Of a stretch of 64,000 nucleotides of DNA, positions 9,600 to 19,011 are shown one piece after another. The DNA is from Rossellomorea marisflavi (GTDB lineage: Bacteria > Bacillota > Bacilli > Bacillales > Bacillaceae_B): positions 480,163 to 544,162 of the forward strand of contig NZ_LGUE01000004.1 of the NCBI RefSeq assembly GCF_001274775.1, read 5' to 3'. How positions within the stretch are numbered: position 1 is the first letter of the stretch; each line of letters begins with the position of its first letter. The notes beneath the pieces were generated by a model. It was not told the origin of the DNA. It did not search any database and saw only the letters and a list, made by a program, of their open reading frames with translations. The translations under genes and the position numbers were made by a program.

Positions 9600-9884
9600 G
9601 TGGCAAATGTAGCAATCTACTATCAACAAGCAGAGGAAGAAAATCCGGATGAGGCAGTACTCATTGTAAAAGAACTCATAAAAAAAATTAGAGATAAACA
9701 CAAGATAATGAAGGTTTTCATTGACAACTTTGGGGAGGATTTTGAATTTATGGAACTCTTAAATTCCCCACTATTAGAGTTGGATTATATATATATTAAT
9801 AAACCTATTAACAATGATTTTGATAGGCAGCTCCTTGACCAACTAAAAAAAACTGAAAAATTTGAAGTAGTATATTTCACTTAG
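9600..9884 (+). CDS. Small protein, possibly a degenerate serine-recombinase-like domain
   Basis: A 94-residue protein read from GTG 9600 (AAAGGGTG site just upstream). It starts ANVAIYYQQAEEENPDEAV and continues with MKVFIDNFGEDFEFMELLN, LLELDYIYINKP and NDFDRQLLDQL. The order of strands and the FDRQLL block recall the catalytic domain of serine resolvases, but the usual Arg-Val-Ser after the first strand is absent, so it could not recombine DNA. It is divergent from the methylase, where controller proteins often sit. Regulator or remnant are both possible. Low confidence in any function. Confidence 0.5.
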   Translation: MANVAIYYQQAEEENPDEAVLIVKELIKKIRDKHKIMKVFIDNFGEDFEFMELLNSPLLELDYIYINKPINNDFDRQLLDQLKKTEKFEVVYFT

Positions 9885-10020
9885 TAATTTAAAATTTGAA
9901 TGCTCATAAGATTTAAAATTTATCCACTTCTATAAAAATAGATTATTAAGTAACATAATTTGCGTAGTCTTGCTTTTATGCATAACTAAGTAACTTCTTA
10001 TATATTGATTCTTGTCTTAT

Positions 10021-10355
10021 TCATTCCCGTGTGACACCTAATATTTTTCCGACTTCCTCTAAAATCCTCTCGATAGAATTCTCTATATCAAACCTTAGGC
10101 AAATAACTCCTTTCTCTTTTATGGTTAAAATTGTAAACATTTCTTTAGCGTTTAAAGCTAGATCATTTCTTTTTAAATTGTTTCCTGATTCAAGACACCT
10201 TAAATGTACACTTAGACATGTAAACTCTGAAAGGATAGATAATGTATCTTGATAGAATACCTTAGCTTCTTGCTGGGCACGTGTTAACAATACATATAAA
10301 AGCCTTGCGTGGGTTTATCATTCGGAAAAGTATCATGCATTAGATCTATTCCTTT
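10021..10355 (-). pseudogene. Remnant of a UvrD-like helicase C-terminus
   Basis: The minus strand encodes GIDLMHDTFPNDKP (about 10350-10311) and then, after one frame change, ARLLYVLLTRAQQEAKVFY (about 10305-10255), followed by about 70 further codons to TGA-side residue VTRE at 10021. RLLYV-x2-TRAQ is helicase motif VI of UvrD/PcrA proteins and the FPNDKP block precedes it in that family. Everything upstream, including the Walker motif, is gone. It lies next to a transposase fragment, so insertion and deletion probably removed the rest. The 89-codon open stretch from TTG 10290 is therefore not a free-standing gene. Confidence 0.6.
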
Positions 10356-10375
10356 TTATAAAATTTCGTACAGAG

Positions 10376-10550
10376 ACCCTGAAAAGAAGGCGAAAGTACC
10401 TTCAATCCGCCAAAAAGTCTTCCAAAGCTCGGTTTATTGATTGACGCTTGACCGCTAAGCCAGAGGATTTGACCGAAGAGGAGCAGTCCCATGTCTTCTC
10501 TTAGCTGGAGGAAGTCTGGACGACGCGGCAGCTACAACTACCTTCTTCAA
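10376..10550 (+). mobile_element. Transposase gene fragment (possibly ISL3-like)
   Basis: The plus strand reads TLKRRRKYLQSAKKSSKARFID, stop, RLTAKPEDLTEEEQSHVFS, stop, LEEVWTTRQLQL. The block KPEDLTEEE followed by an aromatic/hydrophobic helix resembles the central region of ISL3-type transposases. Two in-frame stops and no recognisable ends make it a relic. I do not see terminal inverted repeats. The bases from 10551 to 10842 hold no gene that I can support. Confidence 0.4.
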
Positions 10551-10842
10551 TATATTCGTTTTGTCTTGAAATCCTGAAGAACTCACCCACACAACCCGTT
10601 TCTTCGCATCCACCCAGAATCAGGTTACTAAATTCAACCACGACTTGTGGTGAAGAATCAATCATAACCAAAGTAGAAGTTAAAACTAATTAGATATTAT
10701 TTTCCATATACCCTCTGGACTGTCTCCTGTTGGTTTAGAATACCTCCTTTTCTTAAGTAAGTAGCAGCCCACCTAATATCGTACTGCCAAGTACAAAAAA
10801 GATCTCTGGAATTTCTCAGATCATGTTCATGTTTATTTAGAA

Positions 10843-12606
10843 CTAATCGGCTTGTATAACCCCCGGCATATTCTTAATACTAATATCCCCAGCATCTCTT
10901 ATCTGCCAATCCTTAATAAATCTAGCATAGGCTAATGGCTCCCCATGCCGTCTTATATTTTTTGAAAAGTCCACTATCTTACAGTATTCTGTCCCCCCAA
11001 ACCTTTCACCTCTCAGCCCTCTCCCTACCATTTGTTCATATAAGATAATACTGGAAGTTGGTCTGCATATAAGGATATGGTCGGTCTTTGGTGCATCAAA
11101 CCCTGTTGTTAATACTCCATAATTAAATAAAAATTCAATATCACCTTTCTTAAAAGCATCTATATGCATTCTTCTTATAGCCTTTGGAGTATCAGAAGAT
11201 ATCACAGCTGATTTTCTCCCGATTGAATTCATGACCATTGCCATAAATTCAGCGTGATCTACAGTACATGCATAAACAAGTGAAGACGATTTTTCTGGAA
11301 TCGACTTCATATATTCTATAATTTGTATGTTTCTATTTTCATTGTTAGCAAGATCATTTAAAAATTCCTTACTCAGGTCATCATGTTCATCATCAACATA
11401 ATCAGACACCTCTATTTCTTCTCCGTTTTCATGAAGTAAGAAAATTGGTTCTGCCAAATACCCTTCTTCCCTAAAATAAAGGAGTGGATTCAATTCATAC
11501 CTTCTCATATCCGGTAATGAGGGGTGGATTAAATAAGCTTCAAACTGATTTACCAGCGTCATGGTCTCTTCATTACTTCGTCCGGGTGTTGCTGTTAATC
11601 CACAAATGGGAAACAGGGTGGGACCCACCAATTCTTCGCATTTTTGAAATAATACTTCATAAATTTTTGTAGTAGCATGATGTGCCTCGTCAATAATCAT
11701 CGCACCGCAGTTGGACAAAATCTCATTTAATGCTTCATCATTACTTTGTATCCTAGAATATAGTTGCTGAATACTTGATATAACAGCACCACCAATTAAG
11801 CTGTCATATTTTACTAACTTCCCACCAAAATATCTGTAAACCCTTAAAGATTCAGGAAACTCCCTTTCTTGCCACATCTCAGTAATACACGAAATTGCCT
11901 GTTCACATAGTTCTTCTCCTTGGGCAATCCATAACAAATATTTTCCTTCCTTAAAACGGGGTTGCATCCAGTCAATAAAACTTTCCACTGCTACCCTTGT
12001 CTTGCCCCCACCGGTTGGTAAAGTAACAACGCATCGTGTTTTTTCCTGTTCCCTATTCAATACAGATAGCATTTTTCCCTTTAAATCCTGCTGATACTCT
12101 ACAAGAGGAGGCACCGATTTCCTTGGTTCAATGTCCTGCACAGGTTCTGCGCTGTGATCTTTAGGAATGGATATACCTGAAAAAGCTAATGGAAAACCCA
12201 ATGTCTGAACAAAATCTTTAGCCCACCGCCCTCCCATTACCCACCTTTTACCGGCTAAAGCTTTAGGCATATATGAAGGAGATTGTATTTTCCGGTTACT
12301 AATTGGATTTCTATCGTATAGATTAACTAATTGTGCACCCTCGAGTTGTTTTAATAATGACGCTCTTAGTTCTCTTACGACATCATTACTTCCTGCGAAT
12401 AAAAATAATCCTTTTTCAACTATTATCACTCGGGCCAATTGATAGTCATCCATCATTCCTAAATCTAAGTCCATCAGCATTTTATTCAGTTTTATATACT
12501 TATCTGTTCCAACAAATTTAATTAATAGGTTTCTATCAATTTTATATAGATTAATTAAACTTTCCACTGTTTGTTCTATTTCATTTTCTGTTAGAAAGCC
12601 ACTCAA
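10843..12606 (-). CDS. SF2 DEAD/DEAH-box helicase
   Basis: A 587-residue protein: an N-terminal ~185-residue domain I cannot name (it includes a possible phospholipase-D-like VNLYDRNPISN stretch without HKD), then an SF2 helicase core with LPTGGGKTRVA (Walker A, about 194-204), IIDEAHHATT (DEAH, about 303), GLTATPGR (motif III), GVLTTGFDAPKTD (motif V) and QMVGRGLRGERFGG (motif VI). This is the type III Res/UvsW-like helicase group. The start is TTG 12606 with AGGGGATG 7 bases upstream. It follows drmC on the same strand but is separated by a terminator-like hairpin and a methylase fragment, so it is probably a separate unit. It may be a DISARM accessory helicase. Confidence 0.88.
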   Translation of the reverse strand: MSGFLTENEIEQTVESLINLYKIDRNLLIKFVGTDKYIKLNKMLMDLDLGMMDDYQLARVIIVEKGLFLFAGSNDVVRELRASLLKQLEGAQLVNLYDRNPISNRKIQSPSYMPKALAGKRWVMGGRWAKDFVQTLGFPLAFSGISIPKDHSAEPVQDIEPRKSVPPLVEYQQDLKGKMLSVLNREQEKTRCVVTLPTGGGKTRVAVESFIDWMQPRFKEGKYLLWIAQGEELCEQAISCITEMWQEREFPESLRVYRYFGGKLVKYDSLIGGAVISSIQQLYSRIQSNDEALNEILSNCGAMIIDEAHHATTKIYEVLFQKCEELVGPTLFPICGLTATPGRSNEETMTLVNQFEAYLIHPSLPDMRRYELNPLLYFREEGYLAEPIFLLHENGEEIEVSDYVDDEHDDLSKEFLNDLANNENRNIQIIEYMKSIPEKSSSLVYACTVDHAEFMAMVMNSIGRKSAVISSDTPKAIRRMHIDAFKKGDIEFLFNYGVLTTGFDAPKTDHILICRPTSSIILYEQMVGRGLRGERFGGTEYCKIVDFSKNIRRHGEPLAYARFIKDWQIRDAGDISIKNMPGVIQAD

Positions 12607-12700
12607 ATTTACATCCCCTAAAATTAATTTTATATAGACTATTTTACTATTCTTCTAACTAAACTGGAATGAAGAGGAAGATAAATAAAAAAGAACACTA

Positions 12701-12796
12701 TTAGCTGTCCTTATTATCTCCTGTCTTTTCCTTGCAAAAATCCGTATAAAAGCCACCGCCACCGGCAAATAAATCAAGCACTTTAAGTTTCCTTAT
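12701..12796 (-). pseudogene. N-terminal fragment of a cytosine-5 methyltransferase
   Basis: The minus strand encodes RKLKVLDLFAGGGGFYTDF and then hits TAA 12703-12701 after about 32 codons. LDLFAGGGGF is motif I (the SAM-binding loop) of cytosine-5 DNA methyltransferases and stands at the correct distance from an N-terminus; an AGGAAG ribosome binding site remains upstream, though the expected start triplet now reads ATA. No later motif follows. In class 2 DISARM loci the methylase drmMII commonly lies beside drmC, so this may be the stub of the original drmMII. It could equally be left by another restriction system. Confidence 0.6.
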
Positions 12797-12897
12797 GCTG
12801 ATACTTCCTTTTAATTAATAATCCAACTCTCCTACTCTATCAAAGATAATCCGGTAAGAGAATCACGAACTTCTTCCGGAGAAATTAAATAAATTTA

Positions 12898-12929
12898 AAA
12901 TGACCCCGGATTTTCACCCGACGTCATTT
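12898..12929 (-). terminator. Terminator-like hairpin after drmC
   Basis: On the minus strand AAATGACGTCGG pairs with CCGGGGTCATTT (10 of 12 pairs) across an 8-base loop, and is followed by an AT-rich tract. It lies just beyond the drmC stop and probably ends the drmA-drmB-drmC message. Confidence 0.5.
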
Positions 12930-12935
12930 CAAGTA

Positions 12936-13718
12936 TTAGTAAGCTTTTTTCATCTGATTTTCTTTCATTAAAGAATGATATTGCTTCCAAATATCTTTCG
13001 CAATATCGTGATTTTCGATAATTACACCTGTTTCAATATTTTTATGAAAACCATGATAAGAAAAGTTTGCAGATGTCAATAACAACTTACGTTGGTCTAT
13101 GATAATAAGTTTTGCGTGTAAACTTGTATAAGCACTCGAGTCCCTGCCAGTCCAGTGATAAACATTTAACTGATAGTTCTCTTTTTCCCAGTGTTTCATG
13201 ATCTCCTTGAAATTTTTTTCTACGTCATTAATGATAATATTAACGCGGCAGTTTTTCTCAACTGCCCTTTCTACACTCTTCAATATATCCTTAACCGACT
13301 CTTCCCTGAATGAAAAACTATATCCTACAATAAAGACCTCATGTTCAGCAGACTCTATTAAATACTTCACTGTATTATAAGTGTTGAGTTTTATTAGGCC
13401 ACTTTCAAGATCAGGACCTGTCCATACAGGTGAAACTCTTGGTTCATGCTCTTTGTATTTTTTTGCCATCATAAAGGCCAATTCAAGATATTTTCTTACT
13501 TCCATTATTTGAACATCGTTTCTTTCAGCTTCTTTAAGCATGTCATAGGCTAAAAACTCAAGTTCAAAAGGAAACCTTACTCTAGACTGCCAGGTGATAA
13601 ATTCATTAGTAAGTGTACCATTATCAATTTGCTCAAAAAGTCTATCCAGCATGTGTTCATTAGACGATGAAAAACATACTGAAATAAATTGTACTATTTT
13701 TTCATTCAATTTATTCAA
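12936..13718 (-). CDS. drmC: DISARM protein DrmC, phospholipase D-like
   Basis: A 260-residue protein with a single HKD motif, SLHAKLIIID (HxKx4D, about residues 203-212), followed by SANFSYHGFHKNIETG, as in phospholipase D-family nucleases that dimerise to form the active site. This matches DrmC, the PLD-domain member of the DISARM core. It starts at TTG 13718; the sequence TTGAATAA overlaps the drmB stop by 8 bases, so translation is coupled. In the described DISARM systems drmC is present but reported as less essential than drmA and drmB. Assignment is strong because of the drmA-drmB-drmC order. Confidence 0.9.
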   Translation of the reverse strand: MNKLNEKIVQFISVCFSSSNEHMLDRLFEQIDNGTLTNEFITWQSRVRFPFELEFLAYDMLKEAERNDVQIMEVRKYLELAFMMAKKYKEHEPRVSPVWTGPDLESGLIKLNTYNTVKYLIESAEHEVFIVGYSFSFREESVKDILKSVERAVEKNCRVNIIINDVEKNFKEIMKHWEKENYQLNVYHWTGRDSSAYTSLHAKLIIIDQRKLLLTSANFSYHGFHKNIETGVIIENHDIAKDIWKQYHSLMKENQMKKAY

Positions 13719-15525
13719 TTATAAAGAACTCCCGTTGATGATTGGCTACTGTATTAACTAATAATGAACGATCAAGATACCGATTTGATTTCTCGCAAGA
13801 GGTTTCAGCTGCCAACATACAACTGTGACAAGCAGCACCATTTACATCTTTTAGTTCATAAACATCTTTTTCAGCACATTGGGGATCTCCGGAACAATAT
13901 TGCGCAGCTGAAAGGGTACGTGCCAATATAGCCTCAAACTTATCTTTTTTACCCAATTCAACCAATCCTCCAAGGCTCCCTTCTGAATCAACAGTAGCCG
14001 TATAAATTAATATACCGGCCATCCCCTTTTCGGGATCAGAATAAATCCTTTCTTTTAAAGCTGATGATGAATAGCCAGAATGCATCGTAAACTCCCTTAT
14101 TAACGCATGAGAAAGTGTGTGAAGCAATACATATCTCAGTCCAGGAAATGGAGGGATTTCATTTACAGGTACCTTTCTTTCCTCGTACATCGCAATGTGA
14201 GCAGCAACCATGCCAGCTTCATAGGTTTTATGGTCATTTTCCCACGCTTGCAGTTTTTCTTGGTTAACTGTTAAAAAGATACCTTCACCATAAGTTTCGA
14301 CACCAGGTAAAAAGAGTTGTGGTGTTGCACTTAGCGGAGCCAGCTCTACTTTAGCGGTACCAGATTGATTATCCTCATTGGAATCATCAGTTTCACCTGA
14401 AAGCCTGGCAGTTAAATCCGGCAAAGGATGTATCCTTGTAAAACCCTTTAATACCATTACTTCTTTAAGCCGCTTAACCCGTACAAGATCGGATATATAC
14501 TCCTTAAATCTTTCCGGTACGACTTCCGGCTCTGTTTCAAAATCAATTTCTTCATAATTATGGTGCTCTGTAAGTAAGGCATGGTACTCAGGTGTTTTCA
14601 AATCAAGATCATTACTACTATTAGTTTCGTCCCTTAACTTCTGCACGATATTCCATACTTTATCCAACCCCAGTCTATTGATGTCTGGGATTCTCTTCAT
14701 CATAAAATCGAACATAGGTCTATTATCTAAAAGCTCATCATCAGAAAGATCTATATGTTCTTTAATAAAATCTTCTATTCCTTCCTGCTCCAGCGCTTTC
14801 GGAATAACTATAGAACTTTCAATTGATGAAAAATAAATGTTTGATGCCCCTCTTAACAAAAGTTCTTTATCATGTTCACAATTGTTCTCAAAATCTCTTA
14901 ACCAAGGCCTTCTCCCGCTGCATTTCCCCAATATCTTATTATTGGAGAATGCTTCACTCACAGATCTCTCTTGATTACACGTTTTACAATAAACCACAAG
15001 ATCTTTCAGGGATCCTGTTTCTCCTTTATCCTGCAAATATAACTTGCAAGATTTAGGGTCGTATTTACCCTTCTTGTGAACATACACTCCCCAAGGAAAA
15101 TCATTAATGTGACCTTTTTTACACGTCACGATAAAACGGACGGGATGGGTTTTAATTTTATTACAAGGTTCTCCTTCCGCGTCAGGATTTTTACAGTAAA
15201 GTACTCCCTCCTCTTCCACGAATTCCCTACCTCTGTATTTTCCAATCTTTCTGCATTTTGGACAAACATGATATTCCGGAAAACGGTAAGCAGGTAAAGT
15301 GCCAAATTCCTTACTTTCATTTATGGGTATTGCTTTTATCTGTTGAATTCCCAATTTCTTCTTCAATCGATTCTCTTCAATTGTCCTAGATTTTGAAACA
15401 TCAAATGTATCCCATTTATCAATACCACCCATTATAACGGAATAGTCCGGTAAATCTACTATAGACCCCGGACCAAACGTCGTGATAAATTGACTCGGTC
15501 TCAGTTCTCCAATCTTATTATTCAA
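13711..15525 (-). CDS. drmB: DISARM protein DrmB, DUF1998
   Basis: A 604-residue DUF1998-family protein. It opens with KIGELRPSQFITTFGPGSIVDL, typical of DrmB, then has paired cysteines CPKCRKIG and CKNPDAEGEPC, and CKKGHINDFPWG. The C-terminal DUF1998 block has LRYVLLHTLSHALIREF, YSSSALKERIYS, ILIYTATVDSEGSLGGLVELG and the final CHSCMLAAETSCEKSN cluster. In DISARM the DrmA-DrmB complex is the core that engages invading DNA. It begins 5 bases after the drmA stop and overlaps drmC, so the three genes form one operon. Length matches the family. Confidence 0.95.
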   Translation of the reverse strand: MNNKIGELRPSQFITTFGPGSIVDLPDYSVIMGGIDKWDTFDVSKSRTIEENRLKKKLGIQQIKAIPINESKEFGTLPAYRFPEYHVCPKCRKIGKYRGREFVEEEGVLYCKNPDAEGEPCNKIKTHPVRFIVTCKKGHINDFPWGVYVHKKGKYDPKSCKLYLQDKGETGSLKDLVVYCKTCNQERSVSEAFSNNKILGKCSGRRPWLRDFENNCEHDKELLLRGASNIYFSSIESSIVIPKALEQEGIEDFIKEHIDLSDDELLDNRPMFDFMMKRIPDINRLGLDKVWNIVQKLRDETNSSNDLDLKTPEYHALLTEHHNYEEIDFETEPEVVPERFKEYISDLVRVKRLKEVMVLKGFTRIHPLPDLTARLSGETDDSNEDNQSGTAKVELAPLSATPQLFLPGVETYGEGIFLTVNQEKLQAWENDHKTYEAGMVAAHIAMYEERKVPVNEIPPFPGLRYVLLHTLSHALIREFTMHSGYSSSALKERIYSDPEKGMAGILIYTATVDSEGSLGGLVELGKKDKFEAILARTLSAAQYCSGDPQCAEKDVYELKDVNGAACHSCMLAAETSCEKSNRYLDRSLLVNTVANHQREFFIIE

Positions 15526-15530
15526 TAAAA

Positions 15531-18500
15531 TCAGTCCTTTCCAATATAGATACCGGCAGCCGGCTCAACATCTCTCATAGAATTCGGAGTATTATAGGTG
15601 CCTCGTGAAGAGTCTTGTCCTAATGGATAGAGAAGATTTGACTCATTTTCTTTTTTTCTGAAAGAGGAATAAATCAATCTACTTTTATTGGAATCTTCTT
15701 CCCAACTATCGATCAGATGCTCAAGATGTTCTTCAATTTCTTTTGATGAGACCCCCATCTTGCGTGCTCTTTCCAAAAACACTTTAATCATGTCTTTTGC
15801 CAATTCATTTACTTTATCAACATTATTAGCCGCTGTATTTTCCGATAGTTCACTTTCACCCAGTCGTAGCATAGATACTAAAACAGCCGCTAATCCTCGA
15901 TCCCGTGCTCTTGATGCAAAAGGGGTAACACTTATTGGCTCAACATACCTATAAAGTGCTGCGTGATATGCATAGAACTCTTCATAATGAGAAATATCCC
16001 TTGGTCTCGCCCAGTTATAAGCTGTAATGATCAGACCAGGATGTCTTCGGCCTACCCTACTTGTAGATTGAATATACTCTGCTGTTGTTTTGGGTTGCCC
16101 GTTTACAACCATTAACCCCAACCTTGGAACATCCACACCTACAGAAATCATATTACTGGCAAGCAGCACGTCAACAGGGATTAACTTTCTTTCCTTATTG
16201 AAAGGCTGCATTAGACGATCCAATAATGTCGGTATCTTTCCTGAGTCGATACGGCTTGTTAACTCTGGAACATCTCGATCCAATTCCCTTTGAACAAATT
16301 TAAATCTATTTTCATCTGTATACTGTTTCTCCAATGTATTCATTCTGGCGGGAACGTCATCTTCAATTAATCTCACTGCACCGCCAAGCTCCCTGATACT
16401 ATTATAATAACCTACTAAAGTTTGGTAGGGATCAAGAGCTTCAAGATTAAATTCAGATGACCTCTCCATGGCCGTAACACTAGATAACAGATTAGCAAAT
16501 ATCCTTAGTTGAGATGTCTTCATACTTCTACCTGGAGCGAACAAGCCGACATACATGCGACCTGGTACTTCATCAATGCCTCTTTGTTCAGCAAAAAATG
16601 AATTTTTGTGTGTCAAACCAGGGCTTGGGAAAATTTGTGTGTCCCTTGTATATAGTCCACTTATCTGTTTATGTGCGTTTTTTATTGTTGCCGTTGATGC
16701 AATGATCTTCGGTCTATATTTATTTCCATTAATTGACACTGATGATAAGTGATCCACAGCTGTCTCATAAAGTCCCACCATTGTTCCAAGTGGACCCGAA
16801 ATCAAGTGAAGCTCATCTTGTATAATTAGATTTGGAGGATGTACTTGATCCGTGTTCGATAAAGTGGTAGTACCTGAAACATTTTTTATGTTTGTAAGTT
16901 CGTTTTTGGAACTCCCATTAGACATAAATCCCCAACCGGTAACCTCTCCCTTTACCCGACCAAAGAGATTCTGTATTTGAGGTTCCCATGGCATGCGGGC
17001 AAACTTATCTACTGTTCCTATAACCATATCTGGTAGTAACCGATATATTTCTTCATCCGTCACCAGTACAGGAAGTCCTTCTCCACTTGAATTTGTTTTA
17101 TGAAAACCACATTCTTTATTAGGACAACATATAAGTAATCGCTTCTTTTTTTCTTTCACTTTATATGTAGTATAAAAGATAGCAGGATTTTTTTTATCAT
17201 CTACAAGCTTCTCCCCGCACCATGGACAGGAAACCAGTTGAATAGGTGTTCCATTAATTCCATTTGGTTTAAAAAACTCTATTTTTCTTTTTATCGCATC
17301 TTCTTTAGCACTTATAACTTTTTTAGCATCTTCGAATTTGTTCGGAACACTATTATCTCCAACCCATAATCCAATTCTAAATCTTGTGCTACCCCATTTC
17401 TCTGGATCGTTCTTTCTTATTTCCTCGCAAGCACAAATCATTGCGGTTGCACGTTGGAACTGTTGGACAGTTAATAACCTAAGAGTATATCTCATGATTA
17501 CAGAAACACCGACATCTGTTCTGTAACCTTTGACTTTTGTTAACCTTCTGTAACCTAACGTAAATGCCGCTAACCCTAAGTAGGCTTCCGTTTTACCTCC
17601 TCCAGTTGGGAACCAAAGTAGATCAGCAATATCCCTATCTTTGGAAGATGGATCTACAACCCCCTCTAGGTTCTGCAGGAAAAAGGCAATCTGGAACGCC
17701 CTCCACTCAGACTTAATAGCATGAACTGATTCTCCGCTTTCAATAGCTTCGGTATGTGCCCTTTGATCCGCCATTACTTTATTTGCAAACAAAAAAGCTT
17801 CTAAAGCGCTATCATCTTCACTGAGTTTTGTAAGACCTTTATGCATCCGTTTTAATGATGTTTCACATTTCTTAATGTGCAATATAGCTGTCTCTTTGTA
17901 GCTTTCTTCTATGTTGTCTATTTCTCCCCATCTTTCTCCAATCCAATTTCTGTATTCCGTTAATAAAGGCATAAGTGAATCTACGATTTCTGACGCAGAC
18001 CTCTTTGAAGCCAATATATTCATATCCAATGTACCGCCTTTATTCCATTCAGGAGGTAAAACCATCGGGATCTCATGTGCGGGGATAACTTCCGTCTCTA
18101 GTGAATTCGCTCTGGAAGTTTTATCATCCACACCTTTCCAACAGACAGCAATATTATGACCGACACCATAGACACCTTCATTACGATAAAGGAGTTCATT
18201 AGATCTGGTATCTTCATCCTTGAATCCTTTATTATTATTTGAGAATGCGTTCCTCACCATAAAACCACTTGGACTGGAAACGCGAATTTTTGGTTGAAAC
18301 ACACACATATGATCAATTTCAAGTTTATCCGTTTCCTGAATGTAACGATTAACGAGGAATAAACTTACAGCATATGAATTTTGATAAGGTCTAACGATCC
18401 ATTCGACTTGAATTGATTCTTTTATCTCTTTATCTTCAACTGATTCTTTTCGAGGTACTCTCTCTTTTTGTTTTACTCCCAGCCCTTCCATTAGATCTAT

Positions 18501-18878
18501 TTGTAATCCTTTTAGCAAAAAAGGAATACGAACCCAATTTTTTTCCAATGTTTCTTCATACATTCCAAATTCAATGTCCAAATTAATTAACGGTTTTTGT
18601 TTATCAACTAGAAAAGATAAACCAATTGCAGAAGGATTCATCGCTTTTGCAAGAGGGGCAATAGAATCGAATGCTTCTTTAGACGTTTCTTTTCCATTCA
18701 TAGAATCCGCTTCATTCTCTTCAACTGCTACACTTGACTGCATTGGCCAAAGAATACCTGCCAGGTACTTTTGTAAAGGTTTATTATTTATCGTTTCCTT
18801 CTCGTCTTCGCACCCAACTATTTCATAACGTAAACGCTCCAATAGTTTGTCCCTGACTTTACTATTAGTTTTTGCCAT
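15531..18878 (-). CDS. drmA: DISARM helicase DrmA
   Basis: A 1115-residue SF2 helicase: a long N-terminal region (1-400), Walker A FPTGGGKTEAYLGLAAF (about 422-438), an inserted zinc-ribbon (CPWCGEKL ... CCPNKECGF, about 555-605), the DExH box as QDELHLISGPLG (about 687-698), SATIKNA (motif III), and ASNMISVGVDVPRLG with STSRVGRRHPG (motifs V and VI, about 900-940). This is the DrmA pattern. DrmA with DrmB is known to bind DNA and is needed for protection. ATG 18878 has a GGAGGG site. It heads the operon and is divergent from two UvrD-like genes, sharing a short intergenic space. Confidence 0.95.
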   Translation of the reverse strand: MAKTNSKVRDKLLERLRYEIVGCEDEKETINNKPLQKYLAGILWPMQSSVAVEENEADSMNGKETSKEAFDSIAPLAKAMNPSAIGLSFLVDKQKPLINLDIEFGMYEETLEKNWVRIPFLLKGLQIDLMEGLGVKQKERVPRKESVEDKEIKESIQVEWIVRPYQNSYAVSLFLVNRYIQETDKLEIDHMCVFQPKIRVSSPSGFMVRNAFSNNNKGFKDEDTRSNELLYRNEGVYGVGHNIAVCWKGVDDKTSRANSLETEVIPAHEIPMVLPPEWNKGGTLDMNILASKRSASEIVDSLMPLLTEYRNWIGERWGEIDNIEESYKETAILHIKKCETSLKRMHKGLTKLSEDDSALEAFLFANKVMADQRAHTEAIESGESVHAIKSEWRAFQIAFFLQNLEGVVDPSSKDRDIADLLWFPTGGGKTEAYLGLAAFTLGYRRLTKVKGYRTDVGVSVIMRYTLRLLTVQQFQRATAMICACEEIRKNDPEKWGSTRFRIGLWVGDNSVPNKFEDAKKVISAKEDAIKRKIEFFKPNGINGTPIQLVSCPWCGEKLVDDKKNPAIFYTTYKVKEKKKRLLICCPNKECGFHKTNSSGEGLPVLVTDEEIYRLLPDMVIGTVDKFARMPWEPQIQNLFGRVKGEVTGWGFMSNGSSKNELTNIKNVSGTTTLSNTDQVHPPNLIIQDELHLISGPLGTMVGLYETAVDHLSSVSINGNKYRPKIIASTATIKNAHKQISGLYTRDTQIFPSPGLTHKNSFFAEQRGIDEVPGRMYVGLFAPGRSMKTSQLRIFANLLSSVTAMERSSEFNLEALDPYQTLVGYYNSIRELGGAVRLIEDDVPARMNTLEKQYTDENRFKFVQRELDRDVPELTSRIDSGKIPTLLDRLMQPFNKERKLIPVDVLLASNMISVGVDVPRLGLMVVNGQPKTTAEYIQSTSRVGRRHPGLIITAYNWARPRDISHYEEFYAYHAALYRYVEPISVTPFASRARDRGLAAVLVSMLRLGESELSENTAANNVDKVNELAKDMIKVFLERARKMGVSSKEIEEHLEHLIDSWEEDSNKSRLIYSSFRKKENESNLLYPLGQDSSRGTYNTPNSMRDVEPAAGIYIGKD

Positions 18879-19011
18879 TTTTTACCCTCCAAGATTTATT
18901 TAGACTATTCTATTACTATTTTACCAAATCCCTTAAACTATTGGGTGTTTTTCTGGTAATATATTGAAAGGACAGTTACAAAACATTAATCGACTGAGGA
19001 AGGCGTTTTGT

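Larger units (their letters stand above)
12607..12935. other. Intergenic strip with gene debris
   Basis: Besides the methyltransferase stub, the minus strand around 12870-12820 reads ISPEEVRDSLTGLSLIE then stop, which looks like the end of a lost coding sequence. I see no intact gene here. The strip separates the drmABC operon from the SF2 helicase. Confidence 0.4.

Noticed and set aside
10021..10290. Stand-alone 89-residue gene
   Set aside because: It has no good ribosome binding site, and its upstream frame continues into UvrD motif VI, so it is a helicase tail.
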